In this document: positions 1 to 4,708 of the stretch, piece after piece
Numbering within the stretch: position 1 is the stretch's first letter
How the letters are laid out: each line of letters opens with the position of its first letter
NCBI GenBank assembly: GCA_031283835.1
Contig: JAITBA010000231.1
Location: 1-7,983, forward strand
Reading direction: 5' to 3'
Length of the DNA: 7,983 nt
Source of the DNA: Oscillospiraceae bacterium
GTDB lineage: Bacteria > Bacillota > Clostridia > Oscillospirales > Acutalibacteraceae
Translations under genes and position numbers: made by a program
The notes under the pieces: generated by a model
What the model was told of the DNA's origin: nothing
Databases searched by the model: none
What the model saw: the letters and a program-made list of their open reading frames with translations, nothing else

Positions 1-1
1 G

Positions 2-8
2 TTCCTCT
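2..8 (-). promoter_or_regulatory. Ribosome binding site of an off-window leftward gene
   Basis: Read leftward, this is AGAGGAA, a reasonable Shine-Dalgarno sequence. It sits at the very edge of the window and about 35-40 nt downstream of a predicted leftward promoter. A start codon would therefore lie just beyond position 1. Nothing can be said about the product. Confidence 0.5.
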
Positions 9-25
9 TTTCAAAGTCATCAATA

Positions 26-41
26 GATCTCTGAAGAGATC
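26..41. promoter_or_regulatory. Perfect palindrome at the predicted start site (operator candidate)
   Basis: The sequence GATCTCT-GA-AGAGATC is a perfect 7-bp inverted repeat with a 2-nt centre. It begins right at the predicted transcription start of the leftward promoter, the classical place for a repressor operator. As RNA it could instead form a short hairpin at the 5' end of the transcript. The regulator is unknown. Confidence 0.4.
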
Positions 42-48
42 CCGTATC

Positions 49-77
49 ATTTTAAGCTATAGCACGATAAATTGCAA
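49..77 (-). promoter_or_regulatory. Leftward sigma-A-type promoter
   Basis: On the minus strand a -35 box TTGCAA (72-77) and a -10 box TAAAAT (49-54) are separated by exactly 17 nt. Transcription would start near position 42 and give a leader of about 40 nt before the ribosome binding site at the window edge. The same two hexamers with the same spacing occur in the promoter of the alpha-glucosidase gene. Predicted from consensus only. Confidence 0.6.
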
Positions 78-81
78 CAGT

Positions 82-168
82 TTCAAGCGCAAAACTTTAT
101 GCCAGCCGGAAGTTTTTCAGGCATTTTCCTGTGCTTAACAGATTTTTAACTTCAAAGCGGCAAACTTT
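82..168. repeat. Two imperfect direct repeats upstream of the leftward promoter
   Basis: TTCAAGCGCAAAACTTT (82-98) and TTCAAAGCGGCAAACTTT (151-168) differ by a few bases and lie about 69 bp apart, upstream of the leftward -35 box. They could be two binding sites for one activator or repressor. They are short and imperfect, so chance is not excluded. Confidence 0.3.
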
Positions 169-183
169 GGAATACGAGATGAA

Positions 184-220
184 ATAAAAAACCCACGGCA
201 CGGTTCACGTGCCATGGGGG
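184..220 (-). terminator. Leftward intrinsic terminator
   Basis: CCCA-C-GGCACG (192-202) pairs with CGTGCC-A-TGGG (208-218) around a 5-nt loop, giving ten pairs with one C-A mismatch. Read leftward, the stem is followed at once by a run of six T's (186-191 on the minus strand). This is a good rho-independent terminator for transcription from the alpha-glucosidase gene, about 210 nt after its stop codon. There is no comparable T-run on the rightward side. Confidence 0.75.
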
Positions 221-432
221 TTGTGCTATTTGCGTTTTTGGTTTTTTAGCCCGGGTTTCGGCGGTTGCTGGTTCGACGCAACGCGAGAGCAAAAGCCTTC
301 TGAATCAACGCTTTCCCGCACGATTCAACGTTTTTTTGTGCTTTTTTTGATAAAGAAACCGCTTGAAGCCGTGCGTAATTATTTTTGCGGCACCAGCACC
401 TTCATATGTGTGCTGTTATATATAACTATCCC
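221..432. other. Non-coding stretch downstream of the alpha-glucosidase
   Basis: No convincing gene was found on either strand. The open frames here are short, lack a ribosome binding site or have no family resemblance. On the minus strand this is the 3' untranslated region between the alpha-glucosidase stop codon and the terminator. It holds several T-runs and, beside the stop codon, the short hairpins listed separately. With 1-220 it forms a gene-free stretch of 432 bp. Confidence 0.6.
394..426. repeat. Two short palindromes just after the alpha-glucosidase stop codon
   Basis: CAGCAC (394-399) and GTGCTG (410-415) can form a 6-bp stem with a 10-nt loop. It abuts GTTATATATAAC (415-426), a perfect 12-bp palindrome. 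They lie in the first 40 nt after the stop codon. No T-run follows the first stem, so it is not an obvious terminator; it may protect the mRNA 3' end. Confidence 0.35.
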
Positions 433-2178
433 TTATATGGCAACGTTTGGCAGGCTGTGGTTATGGGGTGCGCAGGTTTGCAGATACACCCGGCACTCGT
501 AGGGGCGCAAGGCAAAGGCGTTGCCGCGCGGGCCGCCTTCGTAATTGCCGAAGACCTGCGCGGCGCGGAGCAAATCGTAGCCCAGCGGGGCGTTGAACTG
601 CACCGGCTTGGCCACAAAAGAACACACCACCAGCAGCTTTTGCCCTTCGTGGCAGCGCTCGTAGACATAAATCCGGCGGCTATTTTTGTAAAACTCGCGG
701 TAGGTGCCGTGGCGCACAACGGGGTTTTCTTTGCGAAACCGCAACAAGCCACGGTAGAAGTGCAGCACGGAATCGGGGTCGGCCTCGGCGGCAGCCACGT
801 TGATTTCGTTGGCGTTGGGGTTCACGCTAAACCAGGGCTTCACGTCGTCGGGGCAAAAACCGGCGTTGGGTCCTGCGGTCCACTGCACGGGGGTGCGGGC
901 GTTTTCGCGGCTGCGACGATGTGCCAGGCGCAAAAAGCGCTCTTTGCTAAAGCCAAACTTGGCAAACAACTTTTGGTTGTTGAAGGTTACAACATCTTTG
1001 TAGTCGTCCAGGCTTTCAAGGGCAATGTTGGTCATGCCAATTTCTTGCCCTTGATAGATAAACGGCGTGCCCTGCTGCAAGATATAGGCGGCGGCAAGCA
1101 TCTTTGCGCTTTCGACCCGGTATTCCCGGCTGCCATAGCGATCGACAATGCGCGGATGGTCGTGGTTTTCGAGGTAGAGGGCGTTCCAGGCCTCGCCCCG
1201 CATTTCGCGCTGCCAGGTCGAGAAGGCTGTCTTGAGCTTTTTTAGCCGGAAGGGTGTGCCAATCCAATCGGTGAGCAGGCAGTCGGCCTCCATATGCTGG
1301 AAGTGGAACATCATGTTGAGCAAATTGCCCGCCTCGTCCGTGACGTATTCTTTGGCCAGCCGCGGGGTCATCATGGGCGCCTCGCCCACGGTGAACGCCC
1401 CGTATTCGTCCAGTACCTCTTTAAATTCCCGCAGATAGTCCTTCACCGCCGGCTGGCTGGTGTAGTGCTCCAGCCCTGTGCCGATGGGCAGAGGGAACCC
1501 GTTGGGCAGGCCCTCTTTTTTTGCGATATAGGTAATCACGTCTTCACGGAAGCCGTCCACGCCCATTTGGAGCCAAAAATGCATAATGCTTTTGACTTCC
1601 TCGCGCACCTGCGGGTTGGCCATGTTTAAATCGGGCTGCCCCTTGGCAAACACGTGCAGATAATATTCCTGCAATTTCTCGTTCCACTCCCAGGCCTTGC
1701 CCTCAAAAACAGAAAGCCAGTTGTTGGGGCGGCGCCCGCATTGCGGCTGCAGGCGCGATTTTTTTGCGGGGCGCCAAAAGTAGTAGTCGTGGTATTTGCT
1801 TTTTGGCATGACAATGGAGGTTTGGAACCATTCGTGCTGGTCGCTGGTGTGGTTGATTACCAGGTCCATAATCACCTGCAGCCCGCGCTTGTGCGCTTCG
1901 TCCAGCACCTGCCGAAAAAGCGCCAGCGTGCCATAATCTTGCGATATGTTTTTGTAGTCGGCGATATCGTAGCCGTAATCGGCGTTGGGGCTTGGATAAA
2001 GCGGCGAAAACCAGATGGCGTCCACGCCCAGGGCCTTGATGTAATCGAGCTTTTGCAGCACGCCATGCAAATCGCCAATCCCGTCGCCGTTACCGTCGGC
2101 AAAGCTGCGGGGCCAAATCTGATACACGGCCATTTCTTTCCACCAGTCGGGGGCTTTTTTTGTGGTTTCGGTCGCCAT
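433..2178 (-). CDS. malL: GH13 alpha-glucosidase, oligo-1,6-glucosidase type
   Basis: This 581-residue cytoplasmic enzyme (no signal peptide) should release glucose from the non-reducing end of short alpha-glucosides such as isomaltose, panose or maltose. All GH13 landmarks are visible: the calcium loop DGNGDGIGDL (28-37), DLVINH (105-110), QPDLN (181-185), GFRED with nucleophile Asp213, acid/base Glu266 in TVGEA, and ENHD with Asp340 as the third catalytic acid. Further on come SRENARTP and the NPNANEINV stretch typical of subfamily 31. Val214 after the nucleophile is associated with alpha-1,6 specificity in this group, where alpha-1,4 enzymes tend to have Thr. Start: ATG at 2178 with GGAGGAA (2184-2190) upstream. 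The length is close to the usual 550-565 with a slightly long C-terminus. It is transcribed alone, divergent from the ATP synthase genes. Exact substrate (1,6, 1,4 or dextran oligomers) and hence the symbol are inferred. Confidence 0.9.
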   Translation of the reverse strand: MATETTKKAPDWWKEMAVYQIWPRSFADGNGDGIGDLHGVLQKLDYIKALGVDAIWFSPLYPSPNADYGYDIADYKNISQDYGTLALFRQVLDEAHKRGLQVIMDLVINHTSDQHEWFQTSIVMPKSKYHDYYFWRPAKKSRLQPQCGRRPNNWLSVFEGKAWEWNEKLQEYYLHVFAKGQPDLNMANPQVREEVKSIMHFWLQMGVDGFREDVITYIAKKEGLPNGFPLPIGTGLEHYTSQPAVKDYLREFKEVLDEYGAFTVGEAPMMTPRLAKEYVTDEAGNLLNMMFHFQHMEADCLLTDWIGTPFRLKKLKTAFSTWQREMRGEAWNALYLENHDHPRIVDRYGSREYRVESAKMLAAAYILQQGTPFIYQGQEIGMTNIALESLDDYKDVVTFNNQKLFAKFGFSKERFLRLAHRRSRENARTPVQWTAGPNAGFCPDDVKPWFSVNPNANEINVAAAEADPDSVLHFYRGLLRFRKENPVVRHGTYREFYKNSRRIYVYERCHEGQKLLVVCSFVAKPVQFNAPLGYDLLRAAQVFGNYEGGPRGNAFALRPYECRVYLQTCAPHNHSLPNVAI

Positions 2179-2218
2179 ATTGATTCCTCCATTGCGTTTT
2201 TGCGCTTCTTTCTATTTT

Positions 2219-2247
2219 ATTTTACACCATTCCGCACCGCATTGCAA
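2219..2247 (-). promoter_or_regulatory. Promoter of the alpha-glucosidase gene
   Basis: On the minus strand TTGCAA (2242-2247) and TAAAAT (2219-2224) are separated by 17 nt, a good sigma-A match. The start site would be near 2212, giving a leader of about 34 nt before the ATG at 2178, with the ribosome binding site at 2184-2190. No convincing CcpA or maltose-regulator operator was found beside it. Confidence 0.65.
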
Positions 2248-2312
2248 GCCAAAATGCAAAATTTTCACAATAATTCTTCTATAAAAATAATAAGCCTTGT
2301 GAATGATTGCTC

Positions 2313-2341
2313 TTGCTTTTTATTTTCCAAATGGCTATAAT
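2313..2341 (+). promoter_or_regulatory. Main promoter of the ATP synthase operon
   Basis: TTGCTT (2313-2318) and a perfect TATAAT (2336-2341) are separated by 17 nt, a near-consensus vegetative promoter. Transcription would start around 2348, leaving about 150 nt of leader before the first start codon at 2499. No other promoter of similar quality was seen further down the operon, so all atp genes are probably co-transcribed from here. Confidence 0.75.
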
Positions 2342-2387
2342 ATACTGGTATTCGTTTGACCTCCTCAAAAACCCGGGGCGAGCGGAT

Positions 2388-2456
2388 TTGCGAGGAAAAT
2401 TTTTATCCTGCAAGGACGGCAACACAGGTGGGCGGAATTTTTACCATAAAGCCGCC
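2388..2456 (+). promoter_or_regulatory. Structured 5' leader of the atp operon with two hairpins
   Basis: Hairpin 1 pairs TTGC-AGGA (2388-2396, with G2392 bulged) with TCCTGCAA (2406-2413). Hairpin 2 pairs GGCGG (2431-2435) with CCGCC (2452-2456). Both carry the same AATTTTTA string inside the loop. The stems lie between the predicted start site and the first ribosome binding site, so they could affect translation or mRNA stability. No known riboswitch class was recognised, and neither stem is followed by a T-run. Confidence 0.4.
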
Positions 2457-2498
2457 GGCAGGGGTTTCCGAGGAAGTCTGTTTGTGTGGAGGAACGCT

Positions 2499-2765
2499 AT
2501 GCGTGTGGCGGCGGTGCTTTTGGGCGTGGCGGCGGGCGGCGCGAACTACGCGTTGCTGGCGCGTGGCTGCAAAAAACTCATCGGCCCGGCCATGCAAAAA
2601 CGTGGCGCGCTGTGGTTGCTGGCCGGTTTTTTGGTGCCGGCGGCAGGGATGATAGGCTGCGGGTTGCGGTTCCCGGCGCTGTTGCCGTGGTTTGGTTGCG
2701 CGGTGGGCGGCGCGCTTGTTTTGCTGGCAATTGCACAAATTATTTTCACCAATAGTAGCAAATAA
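2499..2765 (+). CDS. Small AtpI-like membrane protein, first gene of atp operon
   Basis: This 88-residue hydrophobic protein has three likely membrane segments, at about 2-21, 36-55 and 58-83, joined by a short basic loop (ARGCKK, QKR). Its place directly before the a subunit and the early pattern G..AGG.NY.LLARG resemble subunit I (AtpI), an accessory protein that helps c-ring assembly or ion supply in F-type ATP synthases. AtpI is poorly conserved and usually longer (110-130 residues, four segments), so the assignment leans on position. The start at 2499 is chosen because GGAGGAA (2488-2494) lies just upstream; extending the frame to 2307 would run into the promoter. atpB follows 27 nt later. 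AtpZ or the AtpR of N-type ATPases are alternatives, but the membrane Arg pattern of AtpR is not seen. Confidence 0.6.
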   Translation: MRVAAVLLGVAAGGANYALLARGCKKLIGPAMQKRGALWLLAGFLVPAAGMIGCGLRFPALLPWFGCAVGGALVLLAIAQIIFTNSSK

Positions 2766-2792
2766 GTTACTGTGTCAATGAGGTCTGAAATT

Positions 2793-3785
2793 ATGAACAC
2801 ACGGGATTTTGTTTCGCTGGGGCTGAGCTTGGTGCTGGTGGCCGCCGGTGTTTTGTTGCGGCGGCTTTGGGCACGGCGGCTGACGGCAACCCCCACAAAA
2901 AAGCAGCGCTTCACCAAGCGCTTTTTTGGCTTGCTTGCCCTTTTGGGCGGGTGGTGGTTTGTGGTGAAGGTGATCGCGCTGCTTTATCGCAACAGTGCCG
3001 GAAAAGAGAAAGAAGCCTTCCACGTCAGCATCTTCCCCGAACGCACGCCCATTCAACTGTTTGGCTGGCACTATTCATTGAGCAACACGGTGCTCATCAC
3101 TTGGGTGATTTTGGCGTTTGTGTTGGTGTTGGGGTTGGTGTTCCGGCTGTTTGTGGTGCCTCGTATGAAAGACCAGCCCGGCGGGCTGCAGTTGGCGCTG
3201 GAGGCGGCCGTGGAACAACTGGACGCTTACATCGGCACCAAGCTCCACGGCGCCAGCCTTTCGTTTGGCGCCTATATTTTCAGCCTGGCGATTTTGCTTG
3301 TTTCCAGCGCCTTGGTGGAGCTGCTGGGGCTGCATGCTCCCACGGCCGATATCACCATGACATTGGCGCTCTCGCTGATTACTTTTGTTTTAATCAATTA
3401 TTATGGTTTTCGTCAAAAAGGCTTTTGGGGCCGGATGAAGAGCATGGCAAGCATCCGGGATCCCGAAATTCCAGCGGGTGCCAGCCGGGCCGAACGGCTG
3501 CGGCGCAAGTTCAAAAGCGTTTGCAGCCCCACCACCATCGGTTTCCCCTTCCGTTTAATTTCCGATTTGGTGGTGCCGCTGTCGCTCACCTGCCGCCTGT
3601 TTGGCAACATGTTTGGCGGCATGATCATCATTGATTTGCTGTACTACGCCATGGGCAACTTTGCCGTGGGCCTGCCGAGCGTGGCGGGGCTCTACTTCAA
3701 CATTTTCCACCCGCTGATTCAAGCGTTTATTTTCATCACGCTTACGCTTTCCTATATCGAAGAAGCAACCGCTTCCGAAAATTAA
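2793..3785 (+). CDS. atpB: ATP synthase F0 subunit a
   Basis: Subunit a is the membrane stator that forms the two ion half-channels facing the c-ring. The essential arginine is Arg268 in SLTCRLFGNMFGG, and the last helix has the family string IQAFIF (309-314, Gln310 matching E. coli Gln252). At 330 residues it is longer than usual (about 220-270). The extra length comes from two added hydrophobic segments at the N-terminus (about 6-23 and 44-65) with a basic stretch between them, and from an enlarged basic cytoplasmic loop (about 208-250) before the arginine helix. The positions of E. coli Glu219 and His245 are Met277 and Asn303; Asp281 lies one helical turn further on. The ATG at 2793 is preferred because GAGGT (2780-2784) sits 8 nt upstream; GTG 2772 and ATG 2778 are in-frame alternatives. 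It lies between the AtpI-like gene and atpE. Confidence 0.95.
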   Translation: MNTRDFVSLGLSLVLVAAGVLLRRLWARRLTATPTKKQRFTKRFFGLLALLGGWWFVVKVIALLYRNSAGKEKEAFHVSIFPERTPIQLFGWHYSLSNTVLITWVILAFVLVLGLVFRLFVVPRMKDQPGGLQLALEAAVEQLDAYIGTKLHGASLSFGAYIFSLAILLVSSALVELLGLHAPTADITMTLALSLITFVLINYYGFRQKGFWGRMKSMASIRDPEIPAGASRAERLRRKFKSVCSPTTIGFPFRLISDLVVPLSLTCRLFGNMFGGMIIIDLLYYAMGNFAVGLPSVAGLYFNIFHPLIQAFIFITLTLSYIEEATASEN

Positions 3786-3823
3786 TATTTATAAATTAAA
3801 TGCACACAAGGAGGAATTTGATT

Positions 3824-4045
3824 ATGAATCTTGCAGTGATTGGTGCCGCCATTTGCATGCTTGCTTGCGCGGGCGCGGGGTTGGGCATGGGTCTTGCTAC
3901 CGGGCGCGCGGCCGAGGCTGTCGCCCGCCAACCGGAGGCATCCGGCAAAATCAACGCCATTTTTTTGCTGGGTCTGGCACTCACAGAGTCCACCGCTATC
4001 TACGGCCTGCTTACCGCGCTGATTATTCTGTTCGTCAAGTCCTGA
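3824..4045 (+). CDS. atpE: ATP synthase F0 subunit c (rotor ring)
   Basis: This 73-residue helical hairpin oligomerises into the ion-driven rotor ring. Helix 1 contains the packing pattern GAGLGMGLATG (17-27), the polar loop ARQPEA (34-39) contacts gamma and epsilon, and helix 2 carries the ion-binding Glu55 in LTESTAIY. Compared with the sodium ring of Ilyobacter tartaricus (Gln32, Glu65, Ser66, Thr67, Tyr70), Glu55, Ser56, Thr57 and Tyr60 are kept but the glutamine position is Met22. The site thus looks like a sodium-type frame with a key ligand missing, so proton coupling is more likely, though not certain. The start at 3824 follows a perfect AAGGAGG (3808-3814); the in-frame ATG at 3800 would place this signal inside the gene. 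The very strong ribosome binding site fits the high copy number needed. Confidence 0.96.
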   Translation: MNLAVIGAAICMLACAGAGLGMGLATGRAAEAVARQPEASGKINAIFLLGLALTESTAIYGLLTALIILFVKS

Positions 4046-4190
4046 TTTTATTGCGCGTAGAAAGCAAAGCAACTCCCAAAAAGAAAGAGCCATGCTTGGT
4101 CAGTTAAAAGTCCTGATTTTATTGCCGGTTAAGTTGAAAACAAAGCAAAAAGCAACTCCTGAAAGGAAAGAGCCATGCTTGATCAGTTAA
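4037..4190 (+). repeat. Imperfect tandem duplication of the atpE-atpF junction
   Basis: Copy 1 (4037-4107, 71 nt) and copy 2 (4108-4190, 83 nt) each start with AAGTCCTGATTTTATTG (the last codons and stop of atpE) and end with AAAGAGCCATGCTTG.TCAGTTAA (the ribosome binding region and first codons of atpF, one base differing). Copy 2 has an extra 12 nt or so in the middle. Only copy 1 joins the real end of atpE and only copy 2 joins the real start of atpF. The second copy has the better ribosome binding site (AAAGGAAAG against AAAGAAAGAG). It is a relic of a local duplication in the operon. Confidence 0.8.
4092..4190 (+). other. Decoy start and 32-codon open frame overlapping atpF start
   Basis: The duplicated atpF start region in copy 1 opens a frame of 32 codons beginning MLGQLK, like atpF, then diverging. 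It stops at TAA 4188-4190, 16 nt inside atpF and out of frame with it. Its ribosome binding site is weak. It may be silent, or it may modulate or couple translation of atpF. There is no evidence for a functional peptide. Confidence 0.3.
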
Positions 4191-4708
4191 AGGAACTGGG
4201 GTTCCATTCCGAGGATATTATCCTGCACGTTATCAACGCGGTCATTTTGTTTTTGATCGTGCGCGGGTTGGCGTATAAACCGCTTCGCCGTTTTATGCAG
4301 GCGCGCACCGCACGCATTGCGGCGTCCCTCGACGAAGCGGCCCAGGCCCACACTGAAGCGCTGCAGTTGCGCGGCGAATATGAGGCCAAGATTGCCGCGG
4401 CAGAGAACACGGCCCGCACGCGGGCGCTAGAAATCACGGCAGCGGCCAACGAGAGCGCCAGGGGCATAACCGACACCGCCGAGCGCGAAAGCCTTGCCTT
4501 GCTCAACAAAGCCAGAGCCAAGGCCGAGGCCGAGCAGTCGCAAACCCTGGCCGGGCTGCAAAACGAAATTGCCGAGCTTTCTATTGGCATTGCCGAGCAG
4601 ATTTTGCGCCGCGAAGTGAACAACGCCGACGCCATGGCCCTCACGCGTGACGCCATGGCACAGATGCTTGTGCACAGCAATGCGGCGCAGGAGGGCAGCG
4701 GCCAATGA
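4175..4708 (+). CDS. atpF: ATP synthase F0 subunit b (peripheral stalk)
   Basis: Subunit b anchors the peripheral stalk in the membrane and holds F1 still against rotation. The 177-residue protein has one membrane helix near the N-terminus (about 14-33, ILHVINAVILFLIVRGLAY) with the usual YKPL at its end, then a long charged, alanine-rich coiled coil (about 40-145) and a C-terminal part that normally binds the delta C-domain. Length is normal for the family. ATG 4175 has AAAGGAAAG (4162-4170) upstream. Its stop codon overlaps the next start codon (ATGA at 4705-4708), implying translational coupling to the delta-alpha fusion, its expected binding partner. There is no sign of a b-delta fusion of the mycobacterial kind. 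Confidence 0.93.
   Translation: MLDQLKELGFHSEDIILHVINAVILFLIVRGLAYKPLRRFMQARTARIAASLDEAAQAHTEALQLRGEYEAKIAAAENTARTRALEITAAANESARGITDTAERESLALLNKARAKAEAEQSQTLAGLQNEIAELSIGIAEQILRREVNNADAMALTRDAMAQMLVHSNAAQEGSGQ

Larger units (their letters stand above)
2179..2498. other. Divergent regulatory region between alpha-glucosidase and atp operon
   Basis: This 320-bp gene-free stretch holds the leftward promoter (2219-2247), an AT-rich middle (about 2250-2335), the rightward promoter (2313-2341) and the long 5' leader of the ATP synthase operon. The two start sites are about 135 bp apart and the promoters do not overlap. No open frame here has a supported start. Confidence 0.7.

Noticed and set aside
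209..502. 97-codon rightward open frame beginning inside the terminator
   Set aside because: It starts in a terminator stem, lacks a ribosome binding site and has an unlikely aromatic- and cysteine-rich composition with no family match.
385..1245. Long rightward open frame (286 codons) opposite the alpha-glucosidase
   Set aside because: It is antisense to a clearly conserved GH13 gene, has no ribosome binding site and its product has no family pattern. GC-rich genes often leave an open frame on the other strand.
2191..2215. Catabolite-repression (cre) site near the alpha-glucosidase promoter
   Set aside because: AGAAGCGCAAAAAC on the minus strand matches only the left half of the consensus; the right half fails.
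1654..2340. Rightward open frame (228 codons) across the start of the alpha-glucosidase and into the intergenic region
   Set aside because: It is antisense to the GH13 N-terminal region and ends in the atp promoter. No start signal is visible.
2307..2498. N-terminal extension of the AtpI-like protein
   Set aside because: The frame is open back to 2307, but that start lies upstream of the -10 box of the operon promoter, and a good GGAGGAA precedes the ATG at 2499.
2867..3634. 255-codon open frame within atpB in another frame
   Set aside because: It is a shadow of the subunit a gene. The true frame carries the conserved arginine helix and membrane segments.
3800..3823. ATG at 3800 as the start of atpE
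   Set aside because: It would translate the perfect AAGGAGG site as coding sequence and add a basic, non-conserved leader to subunit c.
4092..4107. 4092 as the true start of atpF
   Set aside because: That frame is not the atpF frame and ends after 32 codons. The start at 4175 has the better ribosome binding site and leads into the b subunit.
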